A stretch of 64,000 bases of DNA from Nemophila menziesii (taxonomy: Eukaryota > Streptophyta > Magnoliopsida > Boraginales > Hydrophyllaceae), in NCBI GenBank assembly GCA_029959085.1, contig JARWIR010000018.1, positions 17,359,001 through 17,423,000 on the forward strand. Direction: 5' to 3'. Below, piece after piece: positions 21,877 through 33,310 of this stretch. The stretch's first letter is position 1. The number at the start of each line of letters is the position of its first letter. The translations under genes were made by a program, and so were the position numbers. The notes beneath the pieces are model-generated. The model was given only the letters and a program-made list of their open reading frames with translations. It had not been told where the DNA came from and searched no databases.

Positions 21877-22144
21877 AAAGTCCCCAAAGAGAAGATCCAT
21901 GTAAAACCTGTGGATACTGAGCCAAACATTGAGTTTGGAGTTGGACATGAAGTTCTATGGAAAGCTCACAAACGTGGAAAATAGGCCACGGAGTTTCAAA
22001 GACTCATGGATGGGACCATTCATCGTCAGTAAGGTTGTTTCAACTAAGGTGATAGAAATTCGACCCAAGAGGGGGATCAAGCACAGATTAGTTGACGTTC
22101 ATAGCCTTACTCGTTGTTGGGGAGGCTATATTCACAAATCTTGA
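21877..22144 (+). pseudogene. Integrase C-terminal-like piece joined to protease (outer element)
   Basis: KVPKEKIHVKP and GVGHEVLWKAHK, then, in a shifted frame, FKDSWMGPFIVSKVVS and HRLVDVHSLTRCW. This matches the small beta-barrel tail of Gypsy integrases (compare [12 protein letters not shown] in the inner element at about 30230). The same protease-to-integrase-tail junction, including a KVPKE segment, occurs in the third element at 60715-61139. The catalytic integrase and the RT lie in neither. Confidence 0.6.
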
Positions 22145-22344
22145 TAGAGGTAACTCGTCTAACTTTAAAAGACGTTAAATAAAAGTGTTGTACGGGAGAC
22201 AACCCGCAATTTTTCATGTTTTTAGTTTATGTTTAGTTGTTTTTAGTTGATATTTCATATTTGAGAAACGTATTAGTGTTTTTGATGTTTAGGTGTTAGA
22301 GAAATCGAGTTCGGGAGGAAAAATGAAATTTTTTGGAATATTCA

Positions 22345-22740
22345 GACTGCCTCACCGGCATGCCGGCCGATATTTCCGGTATACCTGCGAGCAAAAAACC
22401 CGAGCCCACGGGTAAGGCCACGCGTTCATTGCTGAGAGGTCAGCTTTCGAGAGATTTCACCACCGGCATCCCAGGAGTAATCTCTGGTATACCGGCTATC
22501 TCAAAACCCGTGCCCACGGGTATCATCACGTGTTTAATGCCGAGAGGTCGGGATTCGAACATCAGCAGCACCGGCATGCCAGGAGTAATCTCCGGTATGC
22601 CGGTCAGACCAAAACCCGTGCTCACGTGTTCTTGCCTCGGGTATTTTGACGTAACTCAGATTTCGAGAAGCTCCAGCACCGGCATGCCGGGCCCTACGGC
22701 CGGTATGCTGCCCAGCTCCGCTGGAGAGAGAAGAAAGCTT
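22345..22740 (+). repeat. GC-rich tandem hairpin array of the outer Athila element
   Basis: About 3.5 units of about 105-108 bp. Each unit has an ACCGGCATGCC / GGTATGCCGG inverted pair, a CCCGTGCCCACGGGT palindrome, then a CACGTG-like stretch and a GAGAGGTC-like spacer. It is much more GC-rich than its surroundings. The frame stays open in several registers, giving a repeated TGMPGVISGMP pattern, but nothing shows that it is translated. It sits between the integrase tail and the 3' ORF, as in two other Athila copies here. Confidence 0.75.
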
Positions 22741-23161
22741 AGTTTTTAGGTTATAAAAGAGAAAGAGGTTGGTCTATTCTGAAATTATTAATCCTTAAGC
22801 CTCTATTTCTTCTCCAAACCTCTCCCAACTCCATTGAAGCTCATTCAAACCTTCCCCAAATATAAAAAAACTACCCAATCATCATAAAATCACATCAAAT
22901 CTTCTCTCCACATCATTACAAAGGAGATTCAGTCACCCAATTCTCACCAAACACATTGAAGTGAAGAATCAAAAGCTTAAATTTTCAAAATTCATCCTAC
23001 AATTTCATAAATCCATTCCAATCCATCAAGAATTCATCTTACCCACATAGATATTCATCATCAATTTACCTTTCCTAAACCAAATCAAAGCTTGTTCAAC
23101 CATTGATTCAAAAGTTCAAATTTCAAGAGTTGTTAAAGCTTTGAGTTGGGGGTCAATTGAG

Positions 23162-23539
23162 ATGACTAAAAGAACAGAAACATTATCTAACAAATGGGAG
23201 ATGAAGAAAAGCAAGGTATTGGTTTCAATTGAGAAGAGATCAAGTAATAAAGATTCTAGTTCCAAAGCTAAGGGTAAAATCGATGTTGAAGAAGGAGGTG
23301 AGCTAGTTATGTTCGATTTAATAGGTAGAAGGGTTTCACTTTTTCCCAAGAATAGAATACAACCTCTTCCGTTCAAAGGTCCTACACCCGTAGATAAAGA
23401 GGAAGCTTCAAAGGCCTTGATAGCTTCTACAGAAAAACAATTAAAGGGACTACCTTTTGATTATGAGAAAGTATTCGCTAAAGAAGTTGGTATAGGATAG
23501 TATAAGAGATTCTTGGAACTTGGTGAAAAATTGGGTTGG
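23162..23539 (+). pseudogene. Outer Athila 3' ORF, N-terminal half
   Basis: ATG at 23162 (MTKRTETL...), preceded eight bases earlier by the polypurine-tract-like TTGAGTTGGGGGTC. It encodes a basic, Lys/Ser-rich N-terminus, then FDLIGRRVSLFPKNRI and a stop at 23498-23500, with coding similarity continuing to LGEKLGW at the insertion point. The inner element interrupts it at 23540. The C-terminal half resumes at 34826. Confidence 0.6.
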
Positions 23540-25036
23540 TGATGTCTCCTCATTTGTGATAATAAAATCTATTCATGAGACATCATTTTAGGCTTATTTA
23601 TTAGTTTATAGGTAGATTTTAGCTTAGTTTAGTGCACTTTCCTATTTTGGGTCTTGATTTAGAAACATAATATTTTTAGAGCATATTGGGTTTAATTGTT
23701 TATTTAGTGTGAAGCTTTAAAGATAATTATGGAGATTAATTAGAGTCCAAGTCAAAGACCACAACTTATGGAAAGAGATTTACATGGAAATTGGAGATAA
23801 GGAAACAAAGGCTAAAAAATAGGAAAAGGAAAAACTGCCTAAATCTGAGATTCTGCAGCACACGCCTAAAGAAGTGATGATTACTCCTACAAGGAAGCCG
23901 ATTTTGGAAGATTCCTTTCATAGGGACATAGATAATTCTGTTACGATTCTTTTGGTATCTTATGGAGCTCAAACCGACGAATAACGAAGAAGATATGCTC
24001 AAAATAGTCCAGCAGTGTTTATCTTTATTTCCTTACGAATTTGAGTTGGGTTAGGAGTCCATTACTTAACTTATCTCTAAAGAAACGAATTAGGTCAACC
24101 TCTACACTATAAATACAACCTCTTAACACTCTTAAATCATCTTTGGTGAAACCTTAAGCCAAGAGGAAGCGTACAACACAAGAGAGAAGTCTGGAAGGAG
24201 CTGTTCATCATTATGTCTTCTTCTACCTTTAGATTTGTAATTTCTTTCTTTTCTTTCATGAACTAATTTTCTTTAGCTTGAGTTTTAGCATAAATGTATG
24301 AACCCTAGTTTTGATTGACATCTATCTAATTTGGGAATTTAATGTTTTAAATAGAATTATAGTTTTTATTCTCTGTTTATGTGTTTGGATTTATATTCAG
24401 TGTTCTTGTGGACTGCAGCCATTAGAATTACCATCTAGTAATTAGGTCACCATTGACAACGGTGTTTAATTGCATGTTTAGCACATAACGTCTAGTATTA
24501 GGTCTGATCTGACAACCCAACCTAGCTAGATAATCAACATGGTTTAGTGTTTGTGACTATTTACCAGTTACAGGAAAAGTTTACTTAGGAAGCCTTATTG
24601 ACACAGGTAAATCCTATTTGAAACTACCGATAGCGAATTGGGACCGATTAGGGAAATACTACATAATTCACCCTTACATGTTTAGAACGGCAAAACTAGT
24701 GGGGATTACATGCTAATAACTCGAGCTATATTCTTAAATCACTTCTCTTTCATCTTTATTTTATGTCTTTTAATTCTTAGTTTTAATTTAGTTAATTAGA
24801 AAACCAAACAAACATCTATTTGTCTTTACTTTTATTTGCGTTTAGTTAATCTAGCTTTAATTATTTACACTTGATATTTGCATAAGATTCCTCTAACCTT
24901 CGTAGTCTCTGCGGAACGAATCTTAATCTTTTAACTAAAACTTGCATACGATCTGTATACTTGCAGAACCGTGTAGCTTTAGGGTGTTATTTGCACTTTA
25001 TTTATATCTTATTTTATCACACCCTAGGCCCCACCA
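23540..25036 (+). repeat. Inner Athila 5' LTR
   Basis: 1497 bp, TG...CA. CTATAAATAC near 24109 is the probable TATA region. The 3' end CCCTAGGCCCCACCA abuts AGTTT and the primer-binding site. Confidence 0.9.
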
Positions 25037-25042
25037 AGTTTT

Positions 25043-25060
25043 TGGCGCCGCTGCCAGGGA
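25043..25060 (+). other. Primer-binding site, tRNA-Asp type (inner element)
   Basis: TGGCGCCGCTGCCAGGGA, complementary to the plant tRNA-Asp 3' end with minor mismatches. Confidence 0.85.
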
Positions 25061-25162
25061 CTACATCGTTAGTCCTTGTGCATATATCTTGTGCTTTTAT
25101 TTTTAGTTAGTTCTATTTTACGCTTTTGTCTTTTAGTTTTTGTTTTTCAGATTTAGTTACAT

Positions 25163-26653
25163 ATGGAGAACCCAAGGAGACTTGAGCTACCCATCGAGTT
25201 TAGAGTGGAGCCACGAGGGATTCGCGCTCCAGAAATTCAAGCCGCTAAATTTAAACCTGATCCTGGGATGCTAACTCAGTTTGCAACTCATGGATTATTC
25301 AGCGGTGTTGCACATCAAGATCCGATCCGATATATTCAGAAATTCATGCAAATCTGTGATGCTTATATCGTAAGAGGAGTTACTAGGGAACAAGTGTATT
25401 ACCTGATGTTCCAGTTCTTCTTGACCGGATGTGCAAGCGATTGTTATGATACCCAATATCCTCATGTTATTTCAGATTAGGACAAGCTTCAAACAAGATT
25501 CCTAGACCGCTTCTATACGGTTAGTAGACGTTTAAAAGATATGTTGGAGTTTGAACAATTTATACAGAAGGACGGAGAGAGTTTGGGTGAAGCATGGTTA
25601 CAATTTACAGAAAAGAAGGCGAGATGTCCGTATCATCAATCCTCGCCGGAATATTATTTAACCTTGTTTTATGGAGGCCTTAATGACAAATCAAGAGAGA
25701 AAGCAGATTCGTTAGGAAACGCAGGTTTTGTGTTGCTAGATCCTGAAGAAGCTTAGTTGGGGATGGAAAGAATTCTTGAGAACGAGAGAAGTTGGCCAAA
25801 GAAGGCAGAAAAAGAAAACACTTCAGAATCTCTGAAGCTTGAAGAATTGGCTAAACAACTCGAAGAGCTACAAGAACAAGCCCGAACGATTGCTCAGGTG
25901 AATACGGTACGCACAATTCCTTCATGTCTGGGTTGTGGATCAAGAAATCACGTGTGGGAAGGGTGTATGAATAATCCCGCAGTAGCTTCCGTTACATATC
26001 ATCAAGATAACTATTATTCTAATGGTTATACCAATCCTCAAGAGAGCTACGTTAATCATCAACATACTCCACAGCAAAAGAGTTGGGTCAGAAAGCAAGA
26101 AACTTATCATCAACTCCAATTTCAATCCTATAATCCACCCCAACCTATTCAGAAAAAGGCACCCATTGTTGAGAAATCTTGTCAAGAACCAAAGAAAGAT
26201 CCACCTAAACAATCAACGCAACTGGCAAGGAAGGAACTAATCCCAAGCTTGAAGTCGAGTATGGCTAAATTAATGCAAGCAGCTGAGAAAATGAGTCATA
26301 GCGAGCAGAAAGTTCGAACCCAGCAGAAGATTATCAAGCAACTAGAGCATACTCTATCACATATGGCGAGTACATTACAAAATCGGCCAAAAGGGCAACT
26401 TCCAAGTGATACTATTGCTCCTAGAGATGATTCTTGCCATGCAGTAGAATTGCGAAGTGGAAAACAACTACCTCCACCGAGACCAGAACCAGAACCAATC
26501 CCTATTCCAGAACAAAGGGGGGAAGAAACAATCAAAGATACAGTTGAGGAGGTAGTTAAACCAAAGAGTGTTCAAGCCGAGACACCTGACCAAACAAGAA
26601 AATACACGCCCTCCACCATTATACCCTTCACGTGTCAGAAAGAAGGACAATGA
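25163..26653 (+). pseudogene. Inner Athila gag with in-frame stops
   Basis: ATG at 25163. N-terminal capsid-like part: PEIQAAKFKPDPGMLTQF and QICDAYIVRGVTREQVYY, then FLDRFYTV and GEAWLQFTEKKARCPYH, then a CCHC-like knuckle CLGCGSRNHVWEGC (near 25926-25967) and a Gln/Pro-rich tail with a coiled-coil-like segment. In-frame TAG codons at 25478-25480 and 25754-25756 interrupt an otherwise continuous frame. Near 26600 the frame shifts by one base into the protease frame that starts at 26568. Gag would package element RNA in virus-like particles. Confidence 0.85.
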
Positions 26654-27371
26654 CCTGGAATTCAAGAAGTTCATTGACATGTTGAAGAAATTGGAAGTTA
26701 ATATACCCCTTGTTGAAGCTCTCAAGAGAATGCCAACCTATCTAAAATTCATGAAGGACATTCTCTCCAACAAGCGAAGTATAGAAACTGGGGAAACAAT
26801 TGGATTACCTAGGGAGTGTAGCGCTATATGTCAAAGTAAGTTGCCACCAAAATTAGAAGATCCTAGAAGTTTTACAATTCCTATCGGCATTGGAGATAGT
26901 TGGACCGGGAAAGCACTATGTGATCTAGGTGCGAGCATCAATCTCATGCCTAGATCCCTGTTCGAGAAGCTTAATATTGGAGAAGTAGTACCCACATCTG
27001 TGGTATTACAAATGGCGGATCGCTCTCTTTCACGACCGATAGGTAAAATTGAAGATGTTTTAGTTAAAGCTGGCTATTTTATTTTTCATTGCGATTTTAT
27101 TATTCTTGACTATGACGCGGATAAGAATGTCCCCATCATTTTGGGTAGACCATTCTTAGCCACGGGGCGTACACTAATTGATGTTGAGAATGGTGAGTTG
27201 ATCATGAGAGTACAAGGCGAACAGATTCGATTCAATGTGTTTCAGGCTATGAAATTACCAATGTCAAAAGATGAATGCTTCAAAATAGATGTCATCGGAA
27301 AAATGGCGCAAGAAGTTTTCAGTGAAGCAAGCTTAGATGATGATCTTGACGAAGCCTTAGCACTTGAATAA
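26568..27371 (+). pseudogene. Inner Athila protease region (start of pol)
   Basis: PPPLYPSRVRKKDNDLEFKK and VEALKRMPTYLKFMKDIL form the linker typical of Athila polyproteins. The retropepsin-like fold follows: LCDLGASINLMPRSLFEKL (catalytic Asp in DLGAS), LQMADRS, IILDYDADKNVPIILGRPFLAT. The frame ends at an in-frame TAA (27369-27371) and then continues unchanged toward RT. Confidence 0.85.
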
Positions 27372-28667
27372 CCAGGGGAACTCGAGATTCCCCCTGAAGA
27401 TGTTGCTGCATTAGGATCAAACGTGCGAGAACTACTTCGAGAACCAGGTGACATTGAACCAATGAAACAACCATCTATAATATGTCCACCTGTTCTCGAA
27501 GAAAAACCACTTCCAGATCATCTACGCTATGCATATCGAGGTACGAATAAAACTTTGCCTGTTATTATTTCTGCTAACCTTTCGAGTCCTCAAGAGGAGA
27601 AGCTACTCCAAGTACTTCACGCAAACAAAGAAGCAATCGGATGGACTATTGCCGACATCAAGGGAATTAGTCCTTCCGTTTGCAAACACAAAATCATTCT
27701 TGAGAACGAAGGTGGGCGATCTATATAGGGACAGAGAAGACTCATGCCAGCTATGAAAAAAGTAGTGAGGAAGGAAGTTATAAAGTTGTTAGACGCAGGA
27801 ATTATCTATCCGATTGCTAGCAGTGATTGGGTTAGTCCAGTACAATGTGTTCCGAATAAAGGAGGTATCACTACCATCCTTAATGATCAAGGCGAAGCCA
27901 TACCATCAAGACCAGTTGTGGGGTGGCGAGTGTGCATGGATTACCGAAGACTGAACAAAGCTGCAAAGAAAGATCACTTCCCGCTACCATTCATTGATCA
28001 GATGCTAGACAAACTTGCAGGGAGAGAATATTATTGTTTCCTTGACGGATATTCGGGTTATAATCAGATTTGTGTAGATCCCCTCGATCAACACAAAACA
28101 ACTTTTACGTGTCCGTTTGGTACTTTTGCTTATAGAAGAATGCCGTTTGGTTTATGCAATGCACCTGCCACATTCCAGAGGTGCATGATGGAAATATTTT
28201 GGGATATGATTGATAAATATTTGGAGGTTTTTATGGATGATTTTTCGGTGTTTGGAGATAGTTTTGATGATTGTTTGAATAATCTTGAGAAAGTCCTTGT
28301 GAGATGTAGAGAAAAAGATCTTGTGCTTAATTGGGAAAAATGCCACTTCATGGTTCAAGAGGGAATTGTGTTGGAACATAAGGTTTCGAAGGCAGGGATG
28401 GAGGTTGATCGTGCTAAAATTAAAGTCATCAAAACACTACCACCTCCAGTTTCTGTTAAAGGAGTGAGAAGTTTCTTGGGTCACGCAGGATTTTATCGAA
28501 GATTTATTAAAGATTTCTCCAAGATCGCCAAACCACTTTGCTCTTTGCTTGAAAAGGATACTCCTTTTAATTTCACTGAAGAATGTCTTCAAGCGTTTTT
28601 GACGATTAAAGAGAAACTGATCTCTACACCTATTGTTATACCTCCTGATTGGAAAGCTCCGTTTTAA
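27372..28667 (+). pseudogene. Inner Athila reverse transcriptase
   Basis: Same frame as the protease. It has the N-terminal segment IGWTIADIKGISPSVCKHKI, an in-frame TAG (27726-27728), then the RT palm: VCMDYRRLNKAAKKDHFPLPF, FLDGYSGYNQI, MPFGLCNAPATFQRCM and the active-site FMDDF (YXDD-type). The thumb region SFLGHAGFYRRFIKDFSKI follows. The catalytic aspartates are present. A TAA at 28665-28667 stands where relatives have a Glu codon just before LMCDASD. Confidence 0.9.
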
Positions 28668-29174
28668 CTTATGTGCGATGCCAGTGATCACGCTATGGGT
28701 GTTGTGTTGGGGCAGAGGAAAGACAAGATTTTACACACGATTTATTATGCAAGTAAGACTTTCAACGCTGTCCAGATGAATTATATAGTGACGGAGAAAG
28801 AGATGTTGGCCGTGGTTTATGCTTTTGATAAATTTCGTTCCTATCTGGTTGGAAAGAAAACTGTTGTATACACGGATCATTCAGCTATCAGATACCTTAT
28901 GGAGAAAAAGGACGCTAAGCCGCGTCTTATTAGATGGGTACTATTACTTCAAGAATTCGACATAGATATTCGAGACCGAAAGGGATGCGAGAACCAAGTT
29001 GCTGATCATTTATCAAGGCTCGAAGGATCTGATGCAAACAAAGAACCGTTGTTGGTTAAAGAGGTATTCCCTGATGAACAACTTTTTGCTATTAAACATG
29101 CTTTTTTGCCATGGTATGCAGATCTAGTCAACCTCACTGTGAGTGGTGTCTTTCCCAAAGATCTCCACCCATAA
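28668..29174 (+). pseudogene. Inner Athila RNase H
   Basis: [42 protein letters not shown] and [11 protein letters not shown] show the Gypsy RNase H with its Asp-Glu-Asp-Asp residues in place. It is contiguous in frame with RT and ends at an in-frame TAA (29172-29174) before the integrase. Confidence 0.9.
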
Positions 29175-30398
29175 CAAAGACACAGATTAAGTCACCAGGC
29201 CAAACAGTATTATTGGGATGAACCATACCTCTGGAAAATTTGTAGTGACCAAGTGGTTAGAAGATGTGTACATGAAGGTGAAATGAAAAAAATCATTGAA
29301 GGTTGTCATAGTTCACCTTATGGAGGTCACTTTAAAGGCGATAGAACCGCAGCTAAAATTCTTCAATCCGGGTTCTATTGGCCTACCATACATAAAGATT
29401 GTCATCGTTTTGTCCAATCATGTCCAAGATGCCAGTTCGCTGGCAATATATCAAAAAGAGACGCGATGCCACTTAATAATATCCTAGAAGTTGAAATCTT
29501 TGATGTATGGGGAATAGATTTTATGGGACCTTTCATCACTTCCCATGGAAATCTTTATATTTTGCTGGCGGTAGACTATGTATCAAAGTGGGTAGAAGCA
29601 GTGGCAACACCAAAGAACGATGCTCAAACCGTGATTAAGTTCTTAAAATCAAACATCTTTTCAAGACATGGTACGCCACGTGTTCTCATCAGTGATAAAG
29701 GTACCCATTTTCTTAATGCTCCCCTGAGAAATTATCTTCGTAAGTTTGGAGTGAAACACCGTACTTCAACCGGGTATCACCCTCAAACTAACGGTCAAGC
29801 TGAAGTTTTCAACCGGGAAATCAAATCTATTCTTGAAAAGACCGTGAACAAATCGAGGAAAGATTGGTCTTTAAAGCTAGATGATGCTCTCTGGGCTTAC
29901 AGAACAGCATTTAAAACACTAGTTGGGGCATCTCCATATCGCATGGTCTACGGCAAAGCGTGTCATCTACCGATTGAACTTGAAGCTCGAGCCTACTGGG
30001 CTATTAAAACTCTGAATCTAGACCCAGCCTTGGCCGGGAAACAAAGGATGATGCAATTGAACGAGTTGGAGGAGTTTCGTTATCTTGCCTATGAAAATTC
30101 ACGCCTCTATAAGGAGAAAACAAAGCGATGGCATGATGAACGACTCCTTCCAAAGCAATTCGAGATAGGGCAAAAGGTTTTATTATACAACTCTCGATTT
30201 TTGAACTACCCAGGAAAGCTTAAATCCCGTTGGGGAGGACCTTACATTGTCACTAAAGTCACACCACATGGAGCGATTGAAATTTAACATCCAACCGAGC
30301 AAAGGACATTCATGGTGAATGGCCAACGTTTAAAGAGATACCATGACAGTGAGGACTTTGGGCGAGAGGAGACAATCCATCTCGTTGAATGCGCTTAG
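29175..30398 (+). pseudogene. Inner Athila integrase
   Basis: Zinc-binding N-terminus ([10 protein letters not shown] and SCPRCQ), catalytic core with WGIDFMGPF (first Asp), LISDKGTHF (second Asp) and [14 protein letters not shown] (Glu), then a C-terminal barrel ([12 protein letters not shown]). An in-frame TAA at 30285-30287 precedes VNGQRLKRYH and the final TAG at 30396-30398. No chromodomain is visible, as expected for Athila. It would insert the cDNA into host DNA. Confidence 0.9.
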
Positions 30399-30639
30399 CC
30401 TGAGGTACACGTCTAACTCAAAGATGTTAAACAAAAGTGCTCTTGGGAGACACCCCTTGTTTTAATTGTTTTTTAGATTAGTTGTTTTTGCTTTGTAGTG
30501 TATAATATTAAGTTAGTGTATATTTTTAATTGTGTTTACAAGCTAATAGGAGAGAAAGGTAGTGTGCTATTGTGCAGGAAATGAGTTTGGGGTCAAAAGG
30601 AAAAAGCTGAAGAAAAAAATTCGTGGACTGGTGCGGACT

Positions 30640-31000
30640 ACCCCCGCGGACTACCCATGTACCGCAGGGATGTACCGTGCCCAGAAAACCCGTACCACGA
30701 GTCGGGTACAACGGGTTTTATCCAGAAGCGAGAAAAAGAAGACCTGATGACTGCGGTGCACCGCACCCCTATACCGCATGCCCAAAACACGTGCCACGGG
30801 GTGATGCACCGCGGGTTTTTTGACGGAGCAGGTGCGGACGACCCCATGCACTGCACCCCTATACCGCAGGCACAAAACACGTGCCACGGGGTGCTAGCAC
30901 GGGTATAATCCAGAAAGCCAAAAATCTCAACAGCTGATGAGTCCGGTACACCGCGGATCTGGTCCGGTATACCGCACAGAGGTGGTTTGTGAAGGAATTC
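30640..31000 (+). repeat. GC-rich tandem hairpin array of the inner Athila element
   Basis: About three imperfect units of about 105 bp built from TGCGGTGCACCGCACCCCTA, ATACCGCATGCCC, AACACGTGCCACGGGGTG and GGTTTTWTCCAGAA-like pieces. Many are self-complementary (CACCGCACC against GTGCGGTG, ACGTGCCACGGGGT). Its position and repeat length match the arrays at 22345-22740 and 60120-60480, although the primary sequence has diverged strongly. Confidence 0.65.
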
Positions 31001-31350
31001 TTTCCTAATCAACTTCTTACCTTAACAAGATTAACCCTAGCCTCTCCCATACGAATTTTTCAGACCCAAACACTATATATACACCTTAAAGCTTGTGCAA
31101 ACCTTCACAATTAACACAACAACTCATCAAATCTTCTCCTCCATCCTCCATAAACACAATATCTCCATCAAATTCATCACACTACACCATTAAACACCAT
31201 CAAATTCAACAAGCTTTAAAGATTTCTTCCAAGATCCATCAAGAAACCTTTCTCCTTCATCAATTCCAAGCAACAACATCAAGCTAAACCAAATTTTCCT
31301 TAAACTTTTAATCCATCCTTGGTATAACTTGAGTTGTGGGTAAATCAAGC

Positions 31351-31792
31351 ATGACTAACAGATCTGAAGCTATTGAATACAAGAGAAAGTGTTCTATCCT
31401 TGGGAAGAATAAGAAATTGCCTGGAGCCACCATTGAAAAACCTATCAATCTTGATGAGGTTACTGAAGAATCAAAAGAGAAGGCACCAGCACAACCACTA
31501 CCAAAGAAGAGATTAACTGCTAGAATGTCCATACCATCAAGAAGGCCATTGAAAAAGATCAAAATTCAAGATCAAGGTTCATGATCTTCCTCCTTGGGCT
31601 CTCAAGTTACAGAACGATATCGAAAGATTACAAGAAGATAACAGAGAACTTTGGACAGAAGTCATACAGTTGGAATCACAGATAGAAGATTTGACCTTGG
31701 AAAAGCATATTGATGATTATTCCGATCCTTCAGCTTCGGATGAGGATGAGGATATAATGGATCTCTATGGCCAGCCAGGTAGGTCATTCTAA
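31351..31792 (+). pseudogene. Small accessory ORF of the inner Athila element, unrecognised, frameshifted
   Basis: ATG at 31351 (MTNRSEA), with a polypurine-like GAGTTGTGGG about ten bases upstream. It encodes YKRKCSILGKNKKLPGATIE, an acidic then Lys/Arg-rich segment and KIKIQDQGS, then stops at 31582-31584. In the +1 frame it continues with PPWALKLQNDIERLQ, a coiled-coil-like stretch, an acidic DEDED run and a terminal MDLYGQPG, ending at 31790-31792. A homolog in the third element (59296-59760) has the same start, core and MDLYGQ end. It lacks the PF20167-like domain of the outer element's 3' ORF. I do not recognise the family. Confidence 0.6.
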
Positions 31793-33310
31793 TTTTTATT
31801 GATAGCTTGTATGCATTAGGTAGTTTAGTTAGTTTTTATTTTAAATTTTATTCCATGCCTGAGTCTTTTTCGAGTCGTGGGGACACGGCTCACTTTTGAG
31901 TTGGGGGTGGGGATTCGTTGTCCTCATCTTCTTTTCGTTTTTGCATAAAATTTAAAATTTTTAGGTTGAATTAAGGCATAGAATATTTTGAATGTACCTA
32001 TTTGAGCATGATTTTATTAGGACAATGATAGTAAGTAGTATGTTTTTGAAATATGTTACAAAATTGTTTAGATGCATGCATGAAAACAGGAAGTAAAGGA
32101 TAGAAAAGTTAATGAGCAATGCTAAGAAATCACGTTGAAACTTAGGGATAGTTATTTGGTGTGTAGAACGTGAGGTTTAAAATTAGTTGAAAACCCACTT
32201 GTCTATGAACTAATAATGAAAACGTAACGAAATCCGGTAGTTAAGGCAATTCTTTCATGATAAAACACTTGAAGCCTTTATACTTTCTCACCCTTTTATT
32301 TGATTATTGTTATTATTTATCCGTCTTAGCCCCTCTGAGCCTTTCTAAAGCCTTTTTATGGAAACACGTTATAATCCTTACCCTTAGTTTATAGGACTTA
32401 TCTATATGACCCGCACTCGAATCGCAAAACCTGAGACAAGCTCGTTTTAGAGCTTGAGTTTGGGGTGGTGGGATTTCATCATTAGGAAACTTTGGGATTG
32501 GGAATTATATTTGTGATTTTTATTGATGAGGAAGTTGTAATTATTGTAACCCTTTGGCGGGGTAATAGTGAATGAAAAAGAAGCTACGAGCTAATTTTGC
32601 CAACAAGGGCATAAAAAGAAAGAATATATATATATATATGAGAAAAAAATAAATAGTATGATATCTCAACATCAAAAAGAGAATCATAGCTATACAAAAG
32701 ATTGATTTGAAAAGAAAATATATATTCGGACCGGCAAAGTAGATTTTATATCATCAAAGGTTTTTATTGGGAATTAATGGGGATGCAAATCAAAAGCATC
32801 GATAAATTGGGTTGAGTGAGAAACATCTTCGAGTGAAAACTCAAGCTCTAGGGCGATTCATTGATGGCTAGTGAGGAGAGAGCCACAAGCTCACTTTTCA
32901 TTATCCGAATATACCACACCCGTCCTTAAGCCAAGTTATAACCAAGACCTTAGGATTTCTAACTGCTAGATGGAGGAACAATTGGACTATTAGGTAGTAG
33001 GTAAGTGGACCATTGGATGCTGTATTTGGGACCTATGAACAACCTATATCCATTAACCTGAACTAAGTTATCATCCTCTCCTTCTGGCATTGCGAAATTA
33101 ATCTTAACTTGAACTTATGGATTGTTGATTACATGTATGTTAAGTATATTTGTGCATTATTTCTTGAGCATTACTACATGAGACTTTTTAGATATTTATG
33201 CTCTAGGATCATTCATTATATTTTGTTCTTGTTCTCCTCCGACTTCTTCTTCTTGTTGATTTGACTACCCTTCTGTTCCTTACTTTTATTGTATCGGGAC
33301 GATACAACTT
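31793..33310 (+). other. Inner Athila 3' non-coding region
   Basis: About 1.5 kb with no gene. It carries the same ordered motifs as 35638-37196: TTCGAGTCGTGGGGACAC, TTGAGTTGGGGGTGGGG (31893-31912), GAGTTTGGGGTGGTGGG (32457-32472), ACCCTTTGGCGGGGTAATAG (near 32551) and a final polypurine tract. Confidence 0.7.

Noticed and set aside
22333..22749. Open frame with repeated TGMPGVISGMP pattern as a possible repeat protein
   Set aside because: It is the hairpin array read in one frame. Equivalent arrays in the two other elements do not keep the same peptide, and no start context or domain supports it.
19526..28691. Many antisense open frames over Athila gag and pol
   Set aside because: Shadows of the sense coding region; none has a recognisable domain.
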